A DNA stretch of 64,000 nucleotides, from positions 2,974,501 through 3,038,500 of the forward strand of contig NZ_LR734808.1 of NCBI RefSeq assembly GCF_902506655.1, in the 5' to 3' direction. The notes below the pieces were generated by a model. That model had not been told where the DNA came from and made no database searches. It saw only the letters and a list, made by a program, of their open reading frames with translations. Below, in pieces: positions 1-9,055 of the stretch. The stretch's first letter is position 1. Every line of letters begins with the position of its first letter. The position numbers and the translations under genes are program-made. The DNA comes from Marinoscillum sp. 108. Its GTDB lineage: Bacteria > Bacteroidota > Bacteroidia > Cytophagales > Cyclobacteriaceae.

Positions 1-265
1 AGTAGAAGGCCTTTTCTATCAGGGCGATACTTTTGTCACCCCGATGTTTATTCTTCAGCTTGAGCACCAGCTGCTCTATTTCATCCCTATAAGCGCTATA
101 TTTATTGTGATCAACCTGATCGTCGGAGGCAAGCAGAATCTGGATGGGATCACCTGAGGCGAATGCTTGTTCTTCAAAAGAGGAATGAAACAGCGGCGCT
201 TCCTGACCATGGGCCATGCCCGATGCCAGAAATAAGATGAACAATATGCCGATAAAACTTTTCAT
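1..265 (-). CDS. Secreted protein of unknown function, N-terminal part (runs off the window)
   Basis: The reading frame is open from an ATG at 265 leftward to the window edge, giving the first 88 residues. The start MKSFIGILFILFLASG followed by a polar stretch is a clear Sec signal peptide, with likely cleavage before the Gln at about residue 21. The mature part begins with an acidic segment and then a charged, probably helical stretch rich in Lys and Glu. The helical segment resembles the N-terminus of secreted transglutaminase-like proteins in Bacteroidota, but the catalytic region would lie outside the window, so this is only a guess. It is divergent from the aldehyde dehydrogenase gene. 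The 119-bp gap between them carries two TTAACAAA half-sites. Confidence 0.7.
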   Translation of the reverse strand, partial: MKSFIGILFILFLASGMAHGQEAPLFHSSFEEQAFASGDPIQILLASDDQVDHNKYSAYRDEIEQLVLKLKNKHRGDKSIALIEKAFY

Positions 266-334
266 TCGTAACCTTATGATGTCGCACCTGTGGTTGGAGT
301 TGTTAGCCTAGGTTTACCTTAATGTTACGTGAAA

Positions 335-362
335 GTTAACAAAATGATAACAGGTTAACAAA
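335..362. promoter_or_regulatory. Direct repeat of GTTAACAAA upstream of the aldehyde dehydrogenase
   Basis: GTTAACAAA occurs at 335-343 and again at 354-362, a spacing of 19 bp or roughly two helical turns. The second copy extends to the 11-mer GTTAACAAATT (354-364), which is also the left part of the palindrome in front of the tetR gene (40269-40279). This suggests a regulator site shared by the two promoters. The function is inferred only from the sequence match and position. Confidence 0.35.
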
Positions 363-384
363 TTATTAATAAACGACACAGCCC

Positions 385-1788
385 ATGAACCCCAATACAG
401 GTGACCTGAATGCAACAGCCCTTTTTGAAAGTCAAAAGAAAGCGGCTCTGCTCAACCGAGCAGGACATTGGAAAGATCGACGTAGGAAACTCCACCAGTT
501 GGAAAAATGGATACTTGAGCACCGTGATCAAATACACCATGCAGTGTTTAAGGACCTTGCGAAACCCGCCTCCGAAGTGGACATTACCGAGGTATACCCG
601 GTCCTGTCAGAGTGTCGTCACGCCATAAGTAACCTCCGGAAATGGATGTCTCCTGAGCCCATAAATGGAAGTCTTTCTTTTCTGGGGACTTCAGCTTACG
701 TTCAGTATGAGCCTAAAGGAACCTCATTGATCATTTCACCCTGGAACTACCCGATTCTATTGGCCATCGGCCCTGTTGTTTCGTCCATTGCGGCTGGTAA
801 TACCGTAGTGCTCAAGCCGTCAGAGTTTACTCCGGCAACTAACCGGGTAATCAGGGAGATGATCGAATCGCTTTTTCCCAGTGATCAGGTGGCCACGCTG
901 GAGGGGGATGCTGCGGTGGCTTCTGAGCTACTAAGCCTTCCCTATGACCACATTTTCTTTACAGGAAGCCCCGCTGTAGGAAAGGTGGTAATGACTGCCG
1001 CGGCAAAAAATCTAACCTCGGTGACACTGGAGCTGGGAGGGAAGTCACCAACCATCGTAGATGAAACCGCTGACATTGCTGATGCTGCAAGAAAAATCAC
1101 CTGGGGTAAATGGACCAATGCTGGCCAGACCTGCGTGGCTCCGGATTATGTTTTTGTTCACAGGTCCCGACTGGAGGCCTTGTTGGCGGGGTTACGATCA
1201 GAGGCGGAAAAGCGCTATCGGGATAAGCAGAACTATGCTTCCATTATTAATACACGACATCACGAACGATTATCCGGTGCTTTAAAAGATGCTTTGGAGC
1301 AAGGTGCCCTCCTTGAGTTTGGTGGAAATGTGGATGCCGGTGGCCTGTACATTCAGCCAACGATAGTGACTCAGGTCACAGACCAGATGCACCTGATGCA
1401 AGAGGAGATTTTTGGCCCCATACTACCCGTGATGGCCTATGATGACCTGGATGAAGTGATCCGGTACATCAACGATCGGCCTAAGCCTCTTGCCCTTTAC
1501 CATTACAGTGGGAGCCGGGCCAATAAGGAGAAGGTTTTGAAGCAGACCAGCTCAGGGTCGGTGGTGATCAATGACAGTGTGTTGCAATTTGGGCATCCGC
1601 ATCTTCCTATGGGTGGGGTGAACAACAGCGGACTGGGCAAATCTCATGGCAAGGCCGGATTTTTAGCTTTCAGCCATGGCAAGGCTGTATTGAAGCAAAG
1701 AGTAGGCTTTACAGTGGCACGTACCGTGTACCCACCCTATACTTCTTTCAAAAAGAAACTCATAGAATTGATGCTTAAGTATTTTTAG
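385..1788 (+). CDS. Aldehyde dehydrogenase (ALDH3-like)
   Basis: This is a full-length 467-residue NAD(P)-dependent aldehyde dehydrogenase. Visible landmarks are the SPWNYP segment (about residue 113), the cofactor-loop motif FTGSPAVGK, the general-base Glu216 in LELGGK, and the catalytic Cys250 in NAGQTC. Length and the lack of an N-terminal extension fit the class 3 group (fatty or aromatic aldehyde dehydrogenases, including coniferyl aldehyde dehydrogenase types) rather than ALDH2-like enzymes. The C-terminus after residue 440 is basic and aromatic, a possible membrane-association tail as in ALDH3 members. The preferred aldehyde cannot be read from the sequence. A small lipoprotein gene follows 17 bp downstream. 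The upstream region carries GTTAACAAA repeats. Confidence 0.92.
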   Translation: MNPNTGDLNATALFESQKKAALLNRAGHWKDRRRKLHQLEKWILEHRDQIHHAVFKDLAKPASEVDITEVYPVLSECRHAISNLRKWMSPEPINGSLSFLGTSAYVQYEPKGTSLIISPWNYPILLAIGPVVSSIAAGNTVVLKPSEFTPATNRVIREMIESLFPSDQVATLEGDAAVASELLSLPYDHIFFTGSPAVGKVVMTAAAKNLTSVTLELGGKSPTIVDETADIADAARKITWGKWTNAGQTCVAPDYVFVHRSRLEALLAGLRSEAEKRYRDKQNYASIINTRHHERLSGALKDALEQGALLEFGGNVDAGGLYIQPTIVTQVTDQMHLMQEEIFGPILPVMAYDDLDEVIRYINDRPKPLALYHYSGSRANKEKVLKQTSSGSVVINDSVLQFGHPHLPMGGVNNSGLGKSHGKAGFLAFSHGKAVLKQRVGFTVARTVYPPYTSFKKKLIELMLKYF

Positions 1789-1805
1789 CATTATTTTAGC
1801 GCGTT

Positions 1806-2198
1806 ATGAAAAGAGTTTTGGCAATTACACTTTTAGGATTTTTGGTAGCTTGTTCCGGTGGAGGTGAAAAACCTTCTGGATGGGAGGGAGAATGGACAGC
1901 TACCTGGGAAACAGACCCGGCATCTTTCGAAGGGATAGAGGGTATTTCGGATTACACCATGCCTGGCATGGTCATTTTTGGACCGGAGATGGTCAATATC
2001 AAGGCCTATGGGTTTGAGGGTTGCGTTTTTAGCAAAGACACCCTCGATCATTCTTTGAGATGGAGAGTGAGTAATGATTCCCTTATTCTGATCAATGATG
2101 AAGACACCCCCGGCATGGTCTATCAGATCAAGGAAAAAACGACGGATCTCATCCGCCTTCAGTTGATGGAGGACATTTTCCTTACGCTCGAGAAGTAA
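1806..2198 (+). CDS. Small lipoprotein, lipocalin-like in outline, unknown function
   Basis: The 130-residue product starts with a lipoprotein signal peptide. The lipobox is LVAC with the acylated Cys at residue 16, followed by SGGG, a typical Bacteroidota lipoprotein spacer. The mature part begins W-E-G-E-W-T-A and alternates short polar and hydrophobic stretches, ending in a strand-like LTLEK. This pattern is seen in small lipocalin-like or DUF lipoproteins, but I cannot assign a family. It lies 17 bp after the aldehyde dehydrogenase and is probably co-transcribed with it. Confidence 0.75.
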   Translation: MKRVLAITLLGFLVACSGGGEKPSGWEGEWTATWETDPASFEGIEGISDYTMPGMVIFGPEMVNIKAYGFEGCVFSKDTLDHSLRWRVSNDSLILINDEDTPGMVYQIKEKTTDLIRLQLMEDIFLTLEK

Positions 2199-2312
2199 GC
2201 CTTTCCAATACCGATTCACAGCTTCAGGTGAAGGATTAGTTAATTCTCTGAACAGCTATGGCATCTATTGGTTTAATCCGTAATTTGGTAGTGATATTTA
2301 AATTTTCGGATT

Positions 2313-4967
2313 ATGAAAAAAGTTCTCATCATTCTTGCCGTGCTTATCGGCCTTGTTTTGATTACGGCTATCGCCGTTCCCATCATTTTTAAGGATGACA
2401 TTCGGGCGGCCATTGACAAGGAGCTAGACAATAGCTTAAATGCTAAAATATTTTATGATACCGAGGCTTTCAGCCTCTCCCTTTTCAAGAGTTTTCCGGA
2501 CCTTTCCGTTACTGTCGGAAACTTCGGAATCGTAGGATTAGCCCCGTTCGAGCAGGATACGCTGGTATCTGTAGGGGAGTTTGGGATTACCCTGGACATC
2601 ATGTCCGTGATTAGTGGGGATCAAATCAAAATTGTGAATGTGTCACTGGTGGATCCTAACATCAAGGTGATTGTGCTGGAAGATGGCACGGCCAACTATG
2701 ACATAGCCAAGCCATCCGATGAGACCACCGAGGAGGAGTCGATAGCATCTGAACCCATCAGTATTCAGATTCAGGGCTGGGAGATTACCAACGCCGAGTT
2801 GATTTATGATGATGCCACACTTCCTATGGTGGCCAGTATTGGCGGCTTAAAGCACAGTGGTTCGGGTGATTTTTCTCAGGATGTTTTTGACATGTCTACC
2901 TCCACAACTGTTGAATCATTTTCACTCACTTATGATGGGGTAGAGTACATTAGCAACAAACAATTGGTGGCGGATATCGTGATGGCGATGGATCTGGCTA
3001 ACATGAAGTTTACCTTCAAGGAAAATAAAGCCAGTCTGAATGACTTTGGGTTTGGTTTTGATGGCTATGTGAGTATGCCTGGTGATGACATTGAGATGGA
3101 TATCACCTATGGAGGGAAGGACATCAATCTGCTGAGCGTCTTATCCCTGATCCCGGGGGTTTATCAGGAGTATATGGATGGAGTAACTGCAACCGGCTCT
3201 GTTAACTTTAATGGAGCGGTTACGGGTGTCTACAATGAGGAGTCAATGCCCAAGGTTACTGCCAGTTTTGCAATCGCAGAGGGTAAAATATCTTATGCGG
3301 AGTATCCCATCCCAATGGAGGAGATTGTGGTCAGTGCCAAATTTGATTATCCGTCAGCGGATTTGCGGGAGACCAGTTTTGTCATGGACAAGTTTCACAT
3401 GAAGCTGGATGGAGAGGAAGTTTCAGCCTATCTGTATTTTAAGGACCTGGAGGATTATTTCTGGGATTTTAACATGAAAGGCAACCTGGATCTGGAGAAA
3501 TTAACCAAAGTAGTGAAGCTGGAGGATATGACCCTGAAAGGACTCGTGAGTGCAGACCTGAGTACCAAGGGACGGATGTCTGATCTGGATGCCGGACGGT
3601 ATGCTTCCTTGCCTACTTCGGGCAGTTTGGGAATGGATAACTTTTATTTTGAAAGTCCTGATTTGCCACAGGGCTTTGGCATTGCCAATACCCGAATGAC
3701 CTTTGATCCCGCTCGTATTGCCCTGACCAATTTCAAAGGGAACGCCGGAAAAACAGACCTCAATATGGATGGTGAGATTACCAACTATTTGCAATATGCC
3801 CTTGCCGATAGTGCCAAACTTTATGGCAAACTGAACTTTAGCTCAGCGCTGGTGGATGCCAACGAGTGGATGACCGAAGAGACCACCACCGAAGAGACTG
3901 TGGATACGGCGGCTATGGAAATGGTGCGTATTCCTGAAAATATTGATTTTGTGCTGACTTCAAAAATTGACCTGATTAAGTATGACAACCTGGAACTAAA
4001 GGATTTTGGTGGAAAGGTGATTATACGAGACGGTGCGCTTCGACTGGAAAAAGCCGGATTCAACCTCCTGGATGGTTATTTTGAGTTGAATGGTGCATAC
4101 GAATCTGCAATGGCGCTTGACAAACCACTGTATGATTTTGACTTCAAAATCAAAGACTTGTCCATTGCTTCTGCTTTCGAGTCGTTTGTGACGGTGCAGA
4201 AACTGGCTCCGGTCGCTGAAAAAATGACGGGTAAGTTTTCAACAGACTTCAAAATTGGGGGAAGCCTGGGCGCTGATATGATGCCAATTTATGAAGAGAT
4301 GCAAGGAGCTGGGCTCATGGAAATAGCTCAGGCCACGCTGAAAGATGTGAAGCTATTGTCTGCCGTGTCCAATGTGAGCAAGCTGAATCAGCAGGACGGA
4401 GAAGTGTCACTGAAAGATGTTTTGCTGGCAACAGAAATAAAAAATGGGCGCTTATATGTTGAACCATTTGACCTGACCATTGGTGGCAGAAAGGCGACTG
4501 TTGGAGGTAGTACAGGTGTGGACGGAAGTCTGGATTACCTGATGTCCATGGATGTGCCTTCGGGGCAGGTAGGTCAGGCGCTTAATAGTGCGATTTCTTC
4601 TTTCGCCGGCTTGGATAATGCCATTGGAAAAGACATCACCCTGAACCTGGGAATTAAGGGGACTTATGATGACCCTAAGGTGAACCTGCTCAGCGCACAG
4701 CCAGGAACCAGTGGAGGCAGCTCCAGTGTGAAGGCGGCATTGCAGGCGCAGGCCAAAGAAAAGGTGGACGCTAAGAAAGAAGAAATCAAGCAGGAGCTTG
4801 AGGCCAAAAAGGATTCGGTAACCACCGAAGTAAAGGAAAAAGTGGATGCGGCCAAAGAGGAGGTAAAGAAAGAAGTCGAAGAGACCAAGGAGGAGGTAAA
4901 AGATAAAGCCAAAGATGCAGTGAAGGATATTTTTGGTAAGAAGAAAAAAGGAGATGGGGGCAGGTAA
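2313..4967 (+). CDS. AsmA-family protein with lysine/glutamate-rich C-terminal tail
   Basis: This 884-residue protein has an N-terminal transmembrane anchor (residues 4-26, VLIILAVLIGLVLITAIAV). A long beta-rich body follows, with the AsmA N-terminal signature (a helix rich in Asp/Glu, then repeated strand blocks) and an AsmA C-terminal-like region at about 560-790. AsmA/TamB/YhdP-type proteins bridge inner and outer membranes and are linked to lipid transport or outer-membrane homeostasis. Unusual is the last 80 residues (from about 803), almost entirely Lys, Glu, Ala, Val and Asp in an 11-residue-like period, predicted to be one long amphipathic helix. The gene stands alone and ends at a strong terminator. 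Confidence 0.85.
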   Translation: MKKVLIILAVLIGLVLITAIAVPIIFKDDIRAAIDKELDNSLNAKIFYDTEAFSLSLFKSFPDLSVTVGNFGIVGLAPFEQDTLVSVGEFGITLDIMSVISGDQIKIVNVSLVDPNIKVIVLEDGTANYDIAKPSDETTEEESIASEPISIQIQGWEITNAELIYDDATLPMVASIGGLKHSGSGDFSQDVFDMSTSTTVESFSLTYDGVEYISNKQLVADIVMAMDLANMKFTFKENKASLNDFGFGFDGYVSMPGDDIEMDITYGGKDINLLSVLSLIPGVYQEYMDGVTATGSVNFNGAVTGVYNEESMPKVTASFAIAEGKISYAEYPIPMEEIVVSAKFDYPSADLRETSFVMDKFHMKLDGEEVSAYLYFKDLEDYFWDFNMKGNLDLEKLTKVVKLEDMTLKGLVSADLSTKGRMSDLDAGRYASLPTSGSLGMDNFYFESPDLPQGFGIANTRMTFDPARIALTNFKGNAGKTDLNMDGEITNYLQYALADSAKLYGKLNFSSALVDANEWMTEETTTEETVDTAAMEMVRIPENIDFVLTSKIDLIKYDNLELKDFGGKVIIRDGALRLEKAGFNLLDGYFELNGAYESAMALDKPLYDFDFKIKDLSIASAFESFVTVQKLAPVAEKMTGKFSTDFKIGGSLGADMMPIYEEMQGAGLMEIAQATLKDVKLLSAVSNVSKLNQQDGEVSLKDVLLATEIKNGRLYVEPFDLTIGGRKATVGGSTGVDGSLDYLMSMDVPSGQVGQALNSAISSFAGLDNAIGKDITLNLGIKGTYDDPKVNLLSAQPGTSGGSSSVKAALQAQAKEKVDAKKEEIKQELEAKKDSVTTEVKEKVDAAKEEVKKEVEETKEEVKDKAKDAVKDIFGKKKKGDGGR

Positions 4968-4992
4968 TCCCTGAAACCAGGAGAAACTTAAA

Positions 4993-5019
4993 GGGGCTGT
5001 GCAACACAGCCCCTTTTTT
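4993..5019 (+). terminator. Intrinsic terminator after the AsmA-family gene
   Basis: A 9-bp perfect stem (GGGGCTGTG 4993-5001, CACAGCCCC 5005-5013) with a 3-nt loop is followed by six T residues. It sits 26 bp after the AsmA stop and just before the convergent TonB receptor stop, so it mainly serves the plus strand. Confidence 0.9.
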
Positions 5020-5020
5020 G

Positions 5021-7357
5021 TTAGAACTTGATCGAATAGACAATGTTGGGAATCAGTGATAGCTGCGTGCCTCGTTCTATCTCTCCGGTGGGCTCCAGGT
5101 AGTATTCCCTGATCACCGCCTGGTTGTTGGTCACGTTTTGCACATCTATTTTGAATTCACGGGTGGTGTTTTTCTTGTTTTTTCTCGTTCCCACGGTCAG
5201 ATTCACAAAAAACACATCATCTCCTTTTTGTGAGAAGGGTTTGTCTTCGTGATACACCGCATGCCCTTGTTCGCGGGAGCGCTCCAGATCCAAAGGAGTA
5301 TATCTGCCACCTCCCAGTAAGGCCACTTTTGCATTCACAAAAAATACTTTGTTCTTTTCCGGCCCACCGATGTTGAACTCTTTTCCTCCAATAAAATTGG
5401 CCATGTAGTTGCCATTGTAGGCGGTAGACCGCTCTGCACCATCCATGGCAGTGTAGAGCGACTGGAACAGTGACAAGGTACCCATGTAGTAGAGGCCCTG
5501 GTGAAAGAATCGCTCATAGGTGAGTTCCAGACCATAATTCCTTCCTGTCCCATCGTTGACCAACGGGCGGTTGATATAGGAGTCGGACGCATTTAGCAAT
5601 GAAAAAGTGCTGGCAGGGAGATTTTCGATTGGAATGTCAAACAGATGCTGATAATAGACTTCCGCTTTGAGGTGCGCTTGCGGGCTGAGGGTGAGGTCAT
5701 AGCCCAGCACCCAATGGTGTGCTTTGGAGGGTGTCAGGTTTTTATTAGGCTGTATCAGTTGTCCCTGGTCATTGGAGGTTTTGGCCAGATAGGTGGAAAT
5801 GCTCTCCACCTTGCTGTGAAGACCGTAGCCCGCATTTAATGATTGGCGAGGAGTCATTTGCCATTTGAGTGCTGCCCGTGGTTCTACAGAGTGGGCATTG
5901 CTGAGGTCAAAATAAAGATAATGAATGCCCGAGGTGATGGTCCAGTCTTCATTCACTCTGTATTTCCAGCTGGTAAAGGCCTGAATGGTTTGCGACCCTC
6001 CCTGGTCAGAGAGCACATTTTCAAGGGTCTGATGATCATAGTTATATTCATTGGCCGTGGCGTCATAGCTCAGATCACTAAATATTACTCCTGTTTCTAC
6101 CTTATGCTGAGCACTGATTTTGTAATTGAAGGTTGATACCGTTCTTAGAGTGGTTTTAGAGATATCCGAGTTGTAAGCATTGTAAAACTCCTTGTTATCA
6201 TCCACCAGGTCATCCACGGAGTAGAGACTAGTAGCGGAGAGGGTAGCTATATTTTTCAGGTAGGCTTTATCAGATATGAAATAGACATGGGAGAGACCCA
6301 AAATGCCCAGGTCAGAATTGAATTCTCCTTTGTATGCCGGATCACCATTGTCCAGTTCTTCTTCGCTTTGAATTTTACTTTTACCACCCAGCCCAAATAG
6401 CGCCAGTGTATGTTTCCGGTTGATGGGCAGGTTCACATTGAAGGAGGCATCCTGGTATTTTGGGATTCCCCCAAAATCGAGAATACCCAGGTCTGAAAGT
6501 AGCTGGAGGGAGCTATATCGATAATTGGCGATGTACGAACCATTGTAGCCTTTTTTGAAGGGGCCCTCAGCTGTGAATTCCAGGCCGAGCGTGCTGGCTC
6601 CTGCCGTGTATTCTCTTGTTTGGTTATTACCCTTTTTGAAGCGAATGTCCATTATGCCAGATAGGGCGTTGCCATATTCAGGCGCAAATGCTCCGGAGTA
6701 AAAGTCCGAATTGTCCAGCATATTGCTATTCAGAGCATTTACTGGCCCCCCAGTAGAGCCTTCGCTTGCAAAATGATTGGGGTTTGGGATTTCTACCCCT
6801 TCCAGTTTCCACAGTAGCCCTTTTGGGGAGTTTCCTCTCACCACAATGTTATTGTCTCCCTCTGCGTCACCGGCCACACCAGCGAAGGTGGAGACCATGC
6901 GGGCAGGATCACTAAAGGCCCCTGCATACCGCTGCGTTTCTTCTACAGAAAAGGAACGTGCGCTTACCAGTGCCATTTCATTGCGGACTTCTCCCTTGTT
7001 GCGGTCTGCAGTGACCACTACTTCTGCCAGCTTTTCCACCGACTCGATCATTGATACATTGACAATGACTTCCTTGGCTGCCGTTACCAGCACGTTTGGG
7101 ATCACCCGGTCTTCGTAGCCAATGTAGGTCACCATCAGGTTTACTCTTCCGAGCGGCACCCGGTCTATTCTGAACTCTCCATTGATGTCGGTTACATTTC
7201 CCAAAACAGGATCACTTCCCAGTACTCTGATGGTGGCCCCGATCAGCGGGCTCTTGGAATCTGTGTCAATCAGTTTACCCCGGATCACCTGTGTTTGGCT
7301 ATAGGCATTGGAGACAATGAGAAAAAGGATAGTGAGCATTAAAAATTTAGTTTTCAT
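5021..7357 (-). CDS. TonB-dependent receptor with carboxypeptidase-regulatory-like N-terminal domain
   Basis: The 778-residue outer-membrane receptor has a signal peptide ending near residue 20 (NAYSQ). Next come a carboxypeptidase-D regulatory-like beta-sandwich (about 24-112), a plug domain (about 125-235, with NNIVVRGNSPKG and SGIMDIRFKKG) and a long beta-barrel ending in the terminal aromatic YSIKF. It has no STN domain of its own. It is the last gene of the sigma factor / FecR / STN-protein set, 69 bp downstream of the STN gene. It is therefore the likely ligand channel of that signalling system. The ligand (siderophore, heme or other) cannot be inferred. An imperfect inverted repeat lies just upstream. 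Confidence 0.9.
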   Translation of the reverse strand: MKTKFLMLTILFLIVSNAYSQTQVIRGKLIDTDSKSPLIGATIRVLGSDPVLGNVTDINGEFRIDRVPLGRVNLMVTYIGYEDRVIPNVLVTAAKEVIVNVSMIESVEKLAEVVVTADRNKGEVRNEMALVSARSFSVEETQRYAGAFSDPARMVSTFAGVAGDAEGDNNIVVRGNSPKGLLWKLEGVEIPNPNHFASEGSTGGPVNALNSNMLDNSDFYSGAFAPEYGNALSGIMDIRFKKGNNQTREYTAGASTLGLEFTAEGPFKKGYNGSYIANYRYSSLQLLSDLGILDFGGIPKYQDASFNVNLPINRKHTLALFGLGGKSKIQSEEELDNGDPAYKGEFNSDLGILGLSHVYFISDKAYLKNIATLSATSLYSVDDLVDDNKEFYNAYNSDISKTTLRTVSTFNYKISAQHKVETGVIFSDLSYDATANEYNYDHQTLENVLSDQGGSQTIQAFTSWKYRVNEDWTITSGIHYLYFDLSNAHSVEPRAALKWQMTPRQSLNAGYGLHSKVESISTYLAKTSNDQGQLIQPNKNLTPSKAHHWVLGYDLTLSPQAHLKAEVYYQHLFDIPIENLPASTFSLLNASDSYINRPLVNDGTGRNYGLELTYERFFHQGLYYMGTLSLFQSLYTAMDGAERSTAYNGNYMANFIGGKEFNIGGPEKNKVFFVNAKVALLGGGRYTPLDLERSREQGHAVYHEDKPFSQKGDDVFFVNLTVGTRKNKKNTTREFKIDVQNVTNNQAVIREYYLEPTGEIERGTQLSLIPNIVYSIKF

Positions 7358-7402
7358 AAGTGCGTTTTTTGACGATTACACACTGATGAAAACCAAAGTG
7401 GA

Positions 7403-7425
7403 TTTTACCCCCACGTGGTGTAAAA
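7403..7425 (-). repeat. Imperfect inverted repeat between STN gene and TonB receptor gene
   Basis: Outer arms TTTTAC (7403-7408) and GTAAAA (7420-7425) flank the inner palindrome CCACGTGG (7411-7418). The inner and outer centres differ by half a base, so the RNA hairpin would contain a bulge. There is no clean T-tract, so it may be an mRNA-processing or attenuation hairpin between co-transcribed genes, or a protein-binding site. Confidence 0.4.
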
Positions 7426-7426
7426 A

Positions 7427-9055
7427 TTAAAACCGAATGGCAGCTTCATAGCCTACCCAAGCCTTGGTAAGGGCATTTCCATCCGTTTTTTGATAGAGGG
7501 TATTGGTCCCAAATCGATCGGAGAACTCCGGGTTTTGGCCATGCCTGCCAAAGAAATAGTAATGCAGGACTGGCCCTCCGTGGATTGAGATCTTCTTAGT
7601 GAGCTGGCCTCCGATGCGTAGAGCCCAACGGAGGTCACTGTTGAACCCATCCATAAAGGCACTGTTTAGCGGCTGTAGTGTATTTATGGACAATTCTGTG
7701 GAGGCTAGCAGCACTTGATTGAGTGCCCGCTGAGTGCCAAAACCCAACCCATAGCTCCATAGCTGCCCGGCGTGAGGGTCTATGCCCGCAGAAATGATGC
7801 TGTAGAAATGATGAAGCCCTGATTTGAAAGAGAGATTATACGGCGTAATGTCGTTTGCACTCGCTTCCAGCTGATGGAGTTCGTCCTTAAAAAGGTTGAT
7901 CAGCCCGATAGAAAACCCACTTTCCACTTCTTTGACCAGGTTGACAATCCCGATTTGCATGCCTTTCAAAGTGCCGGTGCGGTTGATAAAACCAGCTAAT
8001 TGGATGCCCTTTAAAGTGCCCGATGTATGGTTGGCAAAGCCGGACATCTGTAACCCACGAGTTTCAGATGCTGTATTGAGAACTCCCGCCATCTGAAAGC
8101 CGACGACCTTCTTCGTATGGTTGGAGAACCCCGCAGCCTGGAACCCCGCCATGTCTTGCAAGGTGATGTTGGAAGCCCCAGCCCATTGATTGCCGTGGAA
8201 GTGGCTCCCCACAATGTTGATAGCTCCCGCCATCTGGAGACCGGAACCTTCCATACGCTCCATGTTGATAAACCCACCCAGCTCCACTCCGTGCAGCGAG
8301 TGCGCATATCCGGCAATGATATTGAACGAAACCACATTTGAGATTTTGCCTGAGATAAAACCATTGGTACTCAGCCCTGGGGTCAGAGACACCTGTGCTA
8401 GTCTGCGTTCTGTCAGGCTTACGTTATTGGCGTGTTTTCTTACTTTATTGCGCGCAAAGAACTGTACCAATTTCAAGGTGTCAGTTGGGTTCTGCTGCTG
8501 GATTTCTTTTATGGGCTTGAGCAATACGGTGAAGAAACGATCTTTTGCACTCACCTGGATCACGGTGTCCTGATAATTGGCTTTGCTGATGGCGATGAAT
8601 GCCACTTCGTCGGGTACAGTGGCTGTCAGCGTGTACTTGCCAAAATGGTCAGTCATGGCTGAAGTGAGGCGGTTCACTTCATAGACACTTACTTCTGCGA
8701 GCTCCTCATGTGTATCGGCGTCCAGAATTTCTCCCTGAGTAGTAACGGAAACCTGTTTTTTAGGCTTTTCTGCCGAAACGATGATGATATAGTGGCCCCG
8801 CTCCACATAAGAGAGTTCACTGCCCAGGATTTTTTTTAAAACCAGGGCCAAAGGTTCCTGCTCTGCTTTCACGTTCACTGGCTTGTCTGGGATCAAGTCG
8901 CTGTTGTAGGCAAATTTTTTCCCGGTAAGGGTGGTCAATGTCTGGAAAACACTTTGATAGGAGGCATTTTCCAAATTCAATGACACAGCATCGTTTGACT
9001 GACCACTGGCTGAAAACACCAGCATGAAGGCAAGCAGAAAAATTACATGTCGCAC
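7427..9055 (-). CDS. STN and carboxypeptidase-regulatory-like protein with LA_2272-type surface repeats
   Basis: The order in this 542-residue product is: signal peptide (1-18), STN (secretin/TonB short N-terminal) domain (about 23-92), a carboxypeptidase regulatory-like domain (about 105-185), then about nine glycine-containing repeats of 15-18 residues (about 255-395). Examples of the repeats are GLQMAGAIN, GFQMAGVLN, GLQMSGFAN and GIQLAGFIN, which match the LA_2272 type of surface repeat. A beta-strand-rich C-terminal region ends YEAAIRF, which looks like an outer-membrane barrel end. STN domains pass the signal to FecR-like anti-sigma factors. The gene overlaps fecR by 13 bp, so a sensory partner role is likely. 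Confidence 0.8.
   Translation of the reverse strand: MRHVIFLLAFMLVFSASGQSNDAVSLNLENASYQSVFQTLTTLTGKKFAYNSDLIPDKPVNVKAEQEPLALVLKKILGSELSYVERGHYIIIVSAEKPKKQVSVTTQGEILDADTHEELAEVSVYEVNRLTSAMTDHFGKYTLTATVPDEVAFIAISKANYQDTVIQVSAKDRFFTVLLKPIKEIQQQNPTDTLKLVQFFARNKVRKHANNVSLTERRLAQVSLTPGLSTNGFISGKISNVVSFNIIAGYAHSLHGVELGGFINMERMEGSGLQMAGAINIVGSHFHGNQWAGASNITLQDMAGFQAAGFSNHTKKVVGFQMAGVLNTASETRGLQMSGFANHTSGTLKGIQLAGFINRTGTLKGMQIGIVNLVKEVESGFSIGLINLFKDELHQLEASANDITPYNLSFKSGLHHFYSIISAGIDPHAGQLWSYGLGFGTQRALNQVLLASTELSINTLQPLNSAFMDGFNSDLRWALRIGGQLTKKISIHGGPVLHYYFFGRHGQNPEFSDRFGTNTLYQKTDGNALTKAWVGYEAAIRF

Noticed and set aside
5843-6136. Plus-strand open frame inside the TonB receptor gene
   Set aside because: It is the complement of a well-supported receptor gene and has no start context or family similarity. 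Similar shadow frames throughout the window were treated likewise.
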